DNA from: Opitutia bacterium
Lineage (GTDB): Bacteria > Verrucomicrobiota > Verrucomicrobiia > Opitutales > Opitutaceae
Length of the DNA stretch: 64,000 bases
Reading direction: 5' to 3'
Assembly (NCBI GenBank): GCA_016187925.1
Contig: JACPIS010000039.1
Location: 124,001-188,000 of the forward strand
Made by a program: the position numbers and the translations under genes. Positions 56,006 to 60,309 of the stretch are shown in pieces; within the stretch, counting starts at the first letter, position 1; each line of letters opens with the position of its first letter. The notes beneath the pieces were generated by a model, which had not been told where the DNA came from, searched no databases, and saw only the letters and a program-made list of their open reading frames with translations.

Positions 56006-56111
56006 TTTCCTATAGGAAACGCCGGTTGTTGATCCGAAACCGGAGTTCGTTTCTGCCCCATCGGATCTTTACTGGAGCTTGCCGGCAGCCCGAGCCGGCA
56101 GGGGCTAATTT
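56006..56111. other. Structured spacer 1 in the array
   Basis: Hairpins CCGGTT...AACCGG, GATCCGA...TCGGATC and TGCCGGCAGCCCGAGCCGGCA. No tRNA found. Longest gap but one in the array. Confidence 0.5.
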
Positions 56112-56185
56112 GCGCGCGTGGCGTAGGAGCAACGCGGCGGTCTGCCAGTCCGCAGTCCCGGGTGCGATTCCCGGCGCGCGCACCA
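56112..56185 (+). tRNA. tRNA-Gly (GCC), array member 2
   Basis: Acceptor GCGCGCG / CGCGCGC, A73, CCA. Anticodon GCC at 56144-56146. T31-T39 mismatch closes the anticodon loop. T-loop TGCGATT, D-loop AGGAGCA. Confidence 0.85.
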
Positions 56186-56186
56186 T

Positions 56187-56263
56187 GGAGCTGTGGTGTC
56201 AACAGTCAGCACAGCGGACTTTTAATCCGTAGAGTGCGGGTGCAACTCCCGCCGGCTCCACCA
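56187..56263 (+). tRNA. tRNA-Lys (TTT), array member 3
   Basis: Acceptor GGAGCTG / CGGCTCC, A73, CCA. Anticodon TTT at 56221-56223, loop CTTTTAA. T-loop TGCAACT, D-loop CAACAGTCA. One base after member 2. Confidence 0.9.
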
Positions 56264-56346
56264 TTTTGCCACCAGTCAGTCATCGAGGGCGGTCGCAGGA
56301 GAAATCTTCCTGCGCCGAGCGACCTGGAACTGCTGGCGGTGGCTTT
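56264..56346. other. Structured spacer 2 in the array
   Basis: Outer pairing GCCACC...GGTGGC, inner GGTCGC...GCGACC and GCAGGA...TCCTGC: a long branched hairpin, not a tRNA. Confidence 0.5.
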
Positions 56347-56421
56347 CGCGCGTTGGGAGAGGAGTCATCCGGCAGTCCGCAAAACTGTCCCACGTCGGTG
56401 CAAATCCGGCACGCGCGTCCA
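56347..56421 (+). tRNA. tRNA-Cys (GCA), array member 4
   Basis: Acceptor CGCGCGT / ACGCGCG, T73 (the cysteine discriminator), CCA. Anticodon GCA at 56379-56381. Position 33 is C, not T. T-loop TGCAAAT. Confidence 0.87.
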
Positions 56422-56430
56422 TTTTCAATT

Positions 56431-56505
56431 GGGGCTGTGATGATAATAGCAGCATGCCGCGCCCGCAACGCGGATGAGACGGAGCGTAACCGTCCAGCTC
56501 CACCA
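56431..56505 (+). tRNA. tRNA-Ala (CGC), array member 5
   Basis: Acceptor GGGGCTG / CAGCTCC with the alanine identity pair G3-U70, A73, CCA. Anticodon CGC at 56464-56466, C33. T-loop AGCGTAA, where A54 faces T58 instead of T54-A58. Confidence 0.88.
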
Positions 56506-56510
56506 ATTTT

Positions 56511-56585
56511 GCCCGGGAGGTGTTGATAGATGCACGACTGCCTTCCAAGCAGACGGAGCCGGCGCGATACCGGCCCCGGGCACCA
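56511..56585 (+). tRNA. tRNA-Gly (TCC), array member 6
   Basis: Acceptor GCCCGGG / CCCGGGC, A73, CCA. Anticodon TCC at 56544-56546, loop CTTCCAA. T-loop CGCGATA (C54, G55), D-loop TGATAGAT. Confidence 0.87.
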
Positions 56586-56586
56586 C

Positions 56587-56661
56587 AGGCCCTAGATGTC
56601 CAAGCGGACGGGTTGGTCTCCAAATCCGACCGGGAGGGTGCGAGTCCCTCAGGGCCTGCCA
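56587..56661 (+). tRNA. tRNA-Trp (CCA), array member 7
   Basis: Acceptor AGGCCCT / AGGGCCT, G73 as expected for Trp, CCA. Anticodon CCA at 56620-56622. T31-T39 mismatch with compensating extension of the anticodon stem. D-arm can close to a 4-base loop AAGC. T-loop TGCGAGT. Confidence 0.85.
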
Positions 56662-56668
56662 ATTTAAC

Positions 56669-56744
56669 GGAGGTTAGGCCGATCTAGTGATGGCGCGTGG
56701 CCGAAGACCACGAGAGCGCGGCGCGAAACCGCGAGCCTCCACCA
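56669..56744 (+). tRNA. tRNA-Phe (GAA), array member 8
   Basis: Acceptor GGAGGTT / AGCCTCC, A73, CCA. Anticodon GAA at 56703-56705, C33, loop CCGAAGA. T-loop CGCGAAA. D-loop ATCTAGTGA. Confidence 0.87.
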
Positions 56745-56750
56745 TTTCAT

Positions 56751-56823
56751 AGCAGGAAGCGGACAGTTCCGCCTCCGGTCTCATAAGCCGGTTCTTTCCG
56801 TGCAACTCGGAATCCTGCTCCCA
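56751..56823 (+). tRNA. tRNA with CAT anticodon (Met or Ile2), array member 9
   Basis: Acceptor AGCAGGA / TCCTGCT, C73, CCA. Anticodon CAT at 56782-56784. No G-C triplet in the anticodon stem and a paired 1-72, so not an initiator. D-arm 4 bp with loop CAGT. T-loop TGCAACT. Confidence 0.82.
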
Positions 56824-56830
56824 CTTTCAT

Positions 56831-56906
56831 CGGAGCGTAGCGTAGTAGCTAACGCGCTCGGCTTGGGACCGAGAGATCGCAGGTGCAACTCCTGTCGCTC
56901 CGACCA
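56831..56906 (+). tRNA. tRNA-Pro (TGG), array member 10
   Basis: Acceptor CGGAGCG / CGCTCCG, A73, CCA. Anticodon TGG at 56864-56866, loop CTTGGGA. T-loop TGCAACT, D-loop AGTAGCTA. Only Pro tRNA found. Confidence 0.9.
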
Positions 56907-56913
56907 TTTTTGT

Positions 56914-56989
56914 CAGGTGTGTGGCCCAGTTAGCGGGGCACCGGTCTGTGACGCCGGGGAAATGGGTGCAAATCCCATCCACCTGACCA
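56914..56989 (+). tRNA. tRNA-His (GTG), array member 11
   Basis: Anticodon GTG at 56948-56950, loop CTGTGAC. In register the acceptor is CAGGTGT / CCACCTG with A73 and CCA, so the usual extra G-1 opposite C73 is lacking; an 8-bp reading GTCAGGTG / CACCTGAC is possible but would spoil CCA. T-loop TGCAAAT. Confidence 0.8.
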
Positions 56990-56994
56990 CTTTT

Positions 56995-57071
56995 GCTCGT
57001 GGAGATGAAGGAGTCGAATCAGCCCTCTGTCGAAGGGAAGTCAGTCGGTGCGAGTCCGATCACGAGCGCCA
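56995..57071 (+). tRNA. tRNA-Asp (GTC), array member 12
   Basis: Acceptor GCTCGTG / CACGAGC, G73 (Asp discriminator), CCA. Anticodon GTC at 57029-57031. T-loop TGCGAGT, D-loop AAGGAGTCG. Confidence 0.88.
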
Positions 57072-57075
57072 TTTT

Positions 57076-57150
57076 GGGCGGGTCGTCCAACAGTCAGGAC
57101 CCCTCTCCTACACAGAGGAGATCACGGTGCGAATCCGTGCCCGCCCACCA
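57076..57150 (+). tRNA. tRNA-Val (TAC), array member 13
   Basis: Acceptor GGGCGGG / CCCGCCC, A73, CCA. Anticodon TAC at 57109-57111 with C33 (loop CCTACAC). T-loop TGCGAAT, D-loop AACAGTCA. Confidence 0.88.
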
Positions 57151-57151
57151 T

Positions 57152-57226
57152 TGTCAGGTAGCTCAATAGTCGAGCGGCCGATTGTTAATCGGTAAGATGC
57201 AGGTGCGAGTCCTGCCCTGACAGCCA
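57152..57226 (+). tRNA. tRNA-Asn (GTT), array member 14
   Basis: Acceptor TGTCAGG / CCTGACA, G73 (Asn discriminator), CCA. Anticodon GTT at 57184-57186. T-loop TGCGAGT, D-loop AATAGTC. Confidence 0.9.
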
Positions 57227-57230
57227 ATTT

Positions 57231-57305
57231 CGTCGGCGAGTAAGCCAGTGACTATGCCTGCCCGACATGCAGGAGGGCCGGGTGCGACTCCCGGGCCGAC
57301 GACCA
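57231..57305 (+). tRNA. tRNA-Val (GAC), array member 15
   Basis: Acceptor CGTCGGC / GCCGACG, A73, CCA. Anticodon GAC at 57264-57266, C33. T-loop TGCGACT, D-loop GCCAGTGA with a weak D-stem. Confidence 0.85.
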
Positions 57306-57310
57306 TTTAT

Positions 57311-57384
57311 TGCGGTGTCGTCTAACAGCAGGACAACGGGTTTTGAACCCGTGAATGGAGGTGCGAGTCCTCCTGCCGCAGCCA
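57311..57384 (+). tRNA. tRNA-Gln (TTG), array member 16
   Basis: Acceptor TGCGGTG / TGCCGCA, G73 (Gln discriminator), CCA. Anticodon TTG at 57343-57345, loop TTTTGAA. T-loop TGCGAGT, D-loop AACAGCA. Confidence 0.9.
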
Positions 57385-57387
57385 AAC

Positions 57388-57466
57388 GGGGCCTGGGACT
57401 GCCTAGCGTGGTCGTCTCCCTGGCAGGGAGAAATTCAGGCGGGTGCGACTCCCGCAGGCTCCACCA
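57388..57466 (+). tRNA. tRNA-Ala (GGC), array member 17
   Basis: Acceptor GGGGCCT / AGGCTCC with G3-U70, A73, CCA. Anticodon GGC at 57422-57424. Seven-base variable region. T-loop TGCGACT. The second alanine tRNA that keeps the synthetase's key wobble pair. Confidence 0.88.
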
Positions 57467-57473
57467 CTTTCAT

Positions 57474-57548
57474 GGGTCGCAAGCATTAACAGTGATGCCG
57501 CCGGTTCTTACCCGGCAGAACCCGGAGCGTTACCGGGGCGGCCCACCA
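57474..57548 (+). tRNA. tRNA-Lys (CTT), array member 18
   Basis: Acceptor GGGTCGC / GCGGCCC, A73, CCA. Anticodon CTT at 57507-57509, loop TTCTTAC. T-loop AGCGTTA (A54-T58). D-loop TAACAGTG. Confidence 0.88.
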
Positions 57549-57551
57549 TTT

Positions 57552-57627
57552 GGCTCAGTGGCGCAGCAGTCAGCGCAGCTCCCTCATAAGGAGAAGGTCG
57601 CGGGTGCGAATCCCGCCTGAGCCCCCA
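57552..57627 (+). tRNA. tRNA-Met (CAT), array member 19
   Basis: Acceptor GGCTCAG / CTGAGCC, C73, CCA. Anticodon CAT at 57585-57587, loop CTCATAA. Elongator type. T-loop TGCGAAT, D-loop AGCAGTCA. Both CAT tRNAs in the array share C73. Confidence 0.87.
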
Positions 57628-57631
57628 TTTT

Positions 57632-57718
57632 CGAGGCGTGGCAGAGCAGCAATTGCAGCGCGCTGTAAACGCGCCGCCCTCACGGGCTGCGGAGGTGCAA
57701 GTCCTTCCGCCTCGACCA
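57632..57718 (+). tRNA. tRNA-Tyr (GTA), array member 20
   Basis: Acceptor CGAGGCG / CGCCTCG, A73, CCA. Anticodon GTA at 57665-57667, loop CTGTAAA. Long variable arm GCCCTCACGGGC, as bacterial tRNA-Tyr should have. T-loop TGCAAGT. Confidence 0.9.
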
Positions 57719-57725
57719 GTTTTAT

Positions 57726-57800
57726 TCCGGCAAAGCGTAGGTAGCGACGTATCCCAGTGGTATTGGGAAGAGCGGAGCGCAACTCTCCGTGCCGGATCCA
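57726..57800 (+). tRNA. tRNA-Thr (GGT), array member 21
   Basis: Acceptor TCCGGCA / TGCCGGA, T73, CCA. Anticodon GGT at 57759-57761. T-loop CGCAACT. All three Thr tRNAs in the array have T73. Confidence 0.88.
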
Positions 57801-57806
57801 TTTTGT

Positions 57807-57893
57807 GCGGACGTGGCGGAACTAGCAGACGCGCCGGCCCGAGAAGCCGTCGGGCGCAAGCCCGTGAGGGTGCAACTCCCTCCGCCCGCACCA
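57807..57893 (+). tRNA. tRNA-Leu (GAG), array member 22
   Basis: Type II with variable arm CGGGCGCAAGCCCG. Acceptor GCGGACG / CGCCCGC (one A-C mismatch), A73 (Leu discriminator), CCA. Anticodon GAG at 57841-57843, C33. T-loop TGCAACT. Confidence 0.87.
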
Positions 57894-57900
57894 CTTTTAT

Positions 57901-57989
57901 CGCGGCGTGGTTGGAACAGCAGACACGGCGGGCTTAAACCCCGTTGGACCTTCCGGTCCGTGCCGGTGCAACCCCGGCCGCCGCGACCA
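57901..57989 (+). tRNA. tRNA-Leu (TAA), array member 23
   Basis: Acceptor CGCGGCG / CGCCGCG, A73, CCA. Anticodon TAA at 57935-57937. Long variable arm GGACCTTCCGGTCC. T-loop TGCAACC. Confidence 0.9.
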
Positions 57990-57994
57990 AACAT

Positions 57995-58083
57995 GCGGCC
58001 GTGCGTGGAACAGTAGACCGGGCGGTTTCAAAAACCGCCGCGCCTCACGGCGCGTGGGCGTGCAAGTCGCCCCGGCCGCACCA
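57995..58083 (+). tRNA. tRNA-Leu (CAA), array member 24
   Basis: Acceptor GCGGCCG / CGGCCGC, A73, CCA. Anticodon CAA at 58029-58031. Variable arm GCGCCTCACGGCGC. T-loop TGCAAGT. Confidence 0.9.
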
Positions 58084-58089
58084 ATTTAT

Positions 58090-58174
58090 CGACGGGTGGT
58101 GGAACGAATACACGCGAGTCTCAGAAACTCGTGGGCGAAAGCCCGTGCAGGTGCGAATCCTGTCCCGTCGACCA
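58090..58174 (+). tRNA. tRNA-Leu (CAG), array member 25
   Basis: Acceptor CGACGGG / CCCGTCG, A73, CCA. Anticodon CAG at 58122-58124, loop CTCAGAA. Variable arm GGGCGAAAGCCC. T-loop TGCGAAT. The D-loop (ACGAATACA) is the one in the array without AG. Confidence 0.89.
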
Positions 58175-58181
58175 TTTGGCT

Positions 58182-58258
58182 CGCTGACGCTCGGCGCCTC
58201 GCGCCAGCCCTGCGGGCTGCCCATCTCCGCACGATCACAGGATCGTGCTCCGTCAGCG
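58182..58258 (+). other. Cloverleaf-like four-way junction between tRNAs
   Basis: Closing stem CGCTGACG / CGTCAGCG; three hairpins inside: GGCGC-CTC-GCGCC, AGCCC-TGC-GGGCT and GCACGATC-ACAG-GATCGTGC. All loops are 3-4 bases, so there is no anticodon loop. The right end overlaps the Glu tRNA by two bases. A tRNA-shaped element that cannot be a normal tRNA. Confidence 0.7.
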
Positions 58259-58331
58259 CTTCGTCCTCTAGCCAGTAGGAGACCCGTCTCTCAAGCGGGC
58301 AACGCGGGTGCAAATCCCGTCGGAGCGACCA
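58257..58331 (+). tRNA. tRNA-Glu (CTC), array member 26
   Basis: Acceptor CGCTTCG / CGGAGCG, A73, CCA. Anticodon CTC at 58290-58292, loop CTCTCAA. T-loop TGCAAAT, D-loop AGCCAGTA. Confidence 0.88.
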
Positions 58332-58336
58332 TTTGT

Positions 58337-58428
58337 TGCCGCGTAGTTCAAAGTGAACCGTCCGCCTTATACACGGAATCGCGCTAGATGAGCGCCAGGC
58401 CCGGGAGCGTTACCCGGCGCGGCAACCA
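58337..58428 (+). tRNA. Type II tRNA with TAT anticodon, array member 27
   Basis: Acceptor TGCCGCG / CGCGGCA, A73, CCA. Loop CTTATAC gives anticodon TAT at 58368-58370 (Ile, ATA codon) with a C31-A39 mismatch. It also has a long variable arm GCGCTAGATGAGCGC, normal for Leu, Ser or Tyr but not Ile. D-loop only AAAGT. T-loop AGCGTTA. Identity uncertain. Confidence 0.7.
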
Positions 58429-58429
58429 T

Positions 58430-58504
58430 GCCTGTCAGACGTAGCGAGCGACGTGCCGGCCTTGTAAACCGGACAGGCCGGTGCGACTCCGGCGGCAGGC
58501 TCCA
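58430..58504 (+). tRNA. tRNA-Thr (TGT), array member 28
   Basis: Acceptor GCCTGTC / GGCAGGC, T73, CCA. Anticodon TGT at 58463-58465, C31-A39 mismatch. T-loop TGCGACT. Confidence 0.87.
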
Positions 58505-58523
58505 ATCAATTTCCGGGTATTTT

Positions 58524-58598
58524 CCCTTCATCGTCCAAAAGCTAGGACGCGAGCGTGCGGAGCTCGAAATCGAGGTGCAAGTCCTCGTGAAGGGACCA
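58524..58598 (+). tRNA. tRNA-Arg (GCG), array member 29
   Basis: Acceptor CCCTTCA / TGAAGGG, A73, CCA. Anticodon GCG at 58557-58559, loop GTGCGGA. T-loop TGCAAGT, D-loop AAAAGCTA. Bacteria usually use ACG for this box. Confidence 0.88.
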
Positions 58599-58604
58599 TT
58601 TTCC

Positions 58605-58680
58605 GGGTCCGTCGGCAATATATAGTCAACCGCGCTTCGAACGCGGAACAGTGTCGGTGAGAATCCGACCGGACCCACCA
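58605..58680 (+). tRNA. tRNA-Arg (TCG), array member 30
   Basis: Acceptor GGGTCCG / CGGACCC, A73, CCA. Anticodon TCG at 58637-58639, loop CTTCGAA. T-loop TGAGAAT is the only one in which C56 is lost. Confidence 0.87.
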
Positions 58681-58795
58681 TTCTTGCGACCCCAGCGGGT
58701 GAGGGAGGCCAGCAGGCCGACCGGCGTGCCCGTAGGCATGGGGCGAAGCCCCGAGCGCGCGAGCGCGAGCCAATCCCGTCGCGAGGTCAATTTTT
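58681..58795. other. Structured spacer 3 in the array
   Basis: Hairpins GGCC-AGCA-GGCC, TGCC-CGTA-GGCA, GGGGC-GAA-GCCCC, and an outer GCGAC...GTCGC. No 7-base anticodon loop and no CCA. Either a degenerate Ser/Leu-type tRNA or another structured element. Confidence 0.45.
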
Positions 58796-58868
58796 CTCCG
58801 CGTGGCCGAGTAGCTCAGGCCTCCGCCTTCTAAGCGGACCGACGCAGGTGCAAATCCTGCCGCGGGGA
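58796..58868 (+). tRNA. tRNA-Arg (TCT), array member 31
   Basis: Acceptor CTCCGCG / CGCGGGG, A73; CCA is not encoded here (ACTTTC follows). Anticodon TCT at 58829-58831, loop CTTCTAA. T-loop TGCAAAT, D-loop AGTAGCTC. Confidence 0.87.
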
Positions 58869-58873
58869 CTTTC

Positions 58874-58963
58874 GGAGGCGAAACTGGCCAAGGCGCTAGC
58901 ACCCGTTTGAAGCGGATTGGGCGGCCGGTGGCCGCTGAGGAGCGTGACCTCTCGCCTCCGCCA
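58874..58963 (+). tRNA. tRNA-Ser (TGA), array member 32
   Basis: Acceptor GGAGGCG / CGCCTCC, G73 (Ser discriminator), CCA. Anticodon TGA at 58908-58910. Long variable arm GCGGCCGGTGGCCGC. T-loop AGCGTGA (A54-T58). Confidence 0.88.
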
Positions 58964-58969
58964 CATTTT

Positions 58970-59055
58970 GGAGAGTAAAGCCGCGAAGCGCGGTGATCGG
59001 TTAGAAGCCGATTCGAGCCGCAAGGCTTGTGGGGCAGGACCACTGCTCTCCGCCA
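58970..59055 (+). tRNA. tRNA-Ser (AGA), array member 33
   Basis: Acceptor GGAGAGT / GCTCTCC, G73, CCA. Anticodon AGA at 59003-59005, loop TTAGAAG; A34 is rare in bacteria outside Arg-ACG. Variable arm GAGCCGCAAGGCTT. T-loop GGCAGGA with G54 facing G58. Confidence 0.84.
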
Positions 59056-59060
59056 TTTTT

Positions 59061-59149
59061 TGAGAGTGAACCCGCCAAGGCGCGGGCGCTGCCTCGAAAG
59101 CAGACGGACCGGTTCGCCGGTTGAGGCGCAAGTCCTCCGCTCTCCGCCA
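59061..59149 (+). tRNA. tRNA-Ser (CGA), array member 34
   Basis: Acceptor TGAGAGT / GCTCTCC (1-72 mismatch), G73, CCA. Anticodon CGA at 59095-59097, loop CTCGAAA. Variable arm ACCGGTTCGCCGGT. T-loop CGCAAGT. Confidence 0.86.
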
Positions 59150-59153
59150 CTAT

Positions 59154-59227
59154 TGGCTCGTAGCTCAAAAGCAGAGCGCTCGCCCGATAAGCGAGTGACG
59201 ACGGAGCGTTACCGTCCGGGCCAACCA
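59154..59227 (+). tRNA. tRNA-Ile (GAT), array member 35
   Basis: Acceptor TGGCTCG / CGGGCCA, A73, CCA. Anticodon GAT at 59186-59188, C33, loop CCGATAA. T-loop AGCGTTA, D-loop AAAAGCA. Confidence 0.89.
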
Positions 59228-59232
59228 TTTTG

Positions 59233-59319
59233 GGAGGGTTAACTCCGGGAGCCGGAGGCCGCGGTGCTAACGCGAGCGGCGATTCTGTCGCTGAGGGGCG
59301 GGACCTCAACCCTCCGCCA
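59233..59319 (+). tRNA. tRNA-Ser (GCT), array member 36
   Basis: Acceptor GGAGGGT / ACCCTCC, G73, CCA. Anticodon GCT at 59266-59268, loop GTGCTAA. Long variable arm. D-arm closes as CTCCGG-GAG-CCGGAG. T-loop GGCGGGA (G54, G58). Confidence 0.86.
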
Positions 59320-59320
59320 T

Positions 59321-59394
59321 TGCCGGGTCGTCTAATAGCAGGACGACGGTCTCTGAAACCGTAGATGCACGTGCGAGTCGTGCCCCGGCAGCCA
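59321..59394 (+). tRNA. tRNA-Gln (CTG), array member 37
   Basis: Acceptor TGCCGGG / CCCGGCA, G73, CCA. Anticodon CTG at 59353-59355. T-loop TGCGAGT, D-loop AATAGCA. Confidence 0.9.
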
Positions 59395-59400
59395 TTTCAT

Positions 59401-59475
59401 TCTCTGCAAGCATAGGCAGCGATGCAGCGGTCCCGTAAACCGCACAGGCCGGCGCAAGCCCGGCGCGGAGATCCA
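59401..59475 (+). tRNA. tRNA-Thr (CGT), array member 38
   Basis: Acceptor TCTCTGC / GCGGAGA, T73, CCA. Anticodon CGT at 59434-59436, C33. T-loop CGCAAGC, D-loop AGGCAGCG. Last recognised tRNA. Confidence 0.88.
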
Positions 59476-59516
59476 GTTTTAGTCAGGAGCACCGGCCTTC
59501 GTGGCCGTCCCACTCC

Positions 59517-59538
59517 TTCGCAAAAAAGAACACACACC
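59517..59538 (+). repeat. Right arm of the 22-bp inverted repeat around the array
   Basis: Starts TTCGCAAAA and ends GAACACACACC; exact reverse complement of 55814-55835. It lies 41 bases after the last tRNA and 57 before the HNH gene. A GGCC-TTCGT-GGCC hairpin precedes it (59494-59506). Confidence 0.9.
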
Positions 59539-59595
59539 ACCGTTGGCTGAGACCAGGCCCGGCGTGAGCCCTCTCATTTTCAACTCCTCTCTCCC

Positions 59596-60231
59596 ATGAA
59601 TACCGATCTCCTCGAGAAACCCATCGTCCTGTCGCTCAACCGGGCGTGGCAGGTTATTGGCCATCGCACCGTCAAGCAGGCGCTCATCGCGCTCAATGGC
59701 GGCTCGGCCGGCCTTCCGCCTGCCATGGGTCTCGACATCGCCTACCCGAAGCTGGAGGACGACTCCTGGAACTTCGACCGGCCGCTCTACCTCAACCCGG
59801 TCCCCTGGGAAGAGTGGATCAAGCTGCCCGTCCGTGAGTTCGATTTCGTCGTTTCTACGCCGAAGCTCCATATCCGGGTGCCGACTGTCATCATCTCGAC
59901 GCAGTTCGACCGTATGCCGATGCGCGTTCCGCGCGTCAGCCGCACGGCGATCTTCGCCCGGGATGGGGGAGTCTGCCAATACACTGGCGAGCACGTCGGC
60001 AAGAACGGCGGCAACCTCGATCACGTTATTCCCCGGGATCGCGGTGGGCGTGACTCGTTCGAGAACCTCGTGTGGGCCAAGCGGGAGATCAATTCCCTCA
60101 AAGCCAACCGACTCCCGCACGAGGCCGGTCTTCGTCTACTACGCCGTCCCACGGCTCCGGCCGTTCTGCCGGTCGCCGCGACGATCCGCGAACCCAAACA
60201 CCCCGACTGGCGCCACTTCCTCATGCACTGA
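59596..60231 (+). CDS. HNH endonuclease
   Basis: 211 residues, MNTDLLEKPIVLSLNRAWQV. The N-terminal half (AWQVIGHRTVKQALIALNGG, FDRPLYLNPVPWEEWIKLPV) is typical of phage- and Planctomycete-style HNH proteins. HNH core near residue 115-165: RTAIFARDGGVCQYTGEHVG, then LDHVIPRDRGGRDSFENLVW; His and Asn are present. Only one Cys of the usual zinc pairs remains. First protein gene after the array. Cleavage target unknown; RNA or DNA is possible. Confidence 0.9.
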   Translation: MNTDLLEKPIVLSLNRAWQVIGHRTVKQALIALNGGSAGLPPAMGLDIAYPKLEDDSWNFDRPLYLNPVPWEEWIKLPVREFDFVVSTPKLHIRVPTVIISTQFDRMPMRVPRVSRTAIFARDGGVCQYTGEHVGKNGGNLDHVIPRDRGGRDSFENLVWAKREINSLKANRLPHEAGLRLLRRPTAPAVLPVAATIREPKHPDWRHFLMH

Positions 60232-60309
60232 TTGCAGCACGCAGGTGAGGGAGTCGCCAGACTCGGTTCACATCCTGTCCGACCTCCTTCTGCGCGCTGC
60301 TGCCCTCCC

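Noticed and set aside
56751-56823. Initiator tRNA in the array
   Set aside because: Paired 1-72 and no G-C triplet in the anticodon stem, so elongator or Ile2 type.
56162-59309. Many short open frames inside the tRNA array
   Set aside because: They run across tRNA genes on both strands; tRNA folding explains the sequence better.
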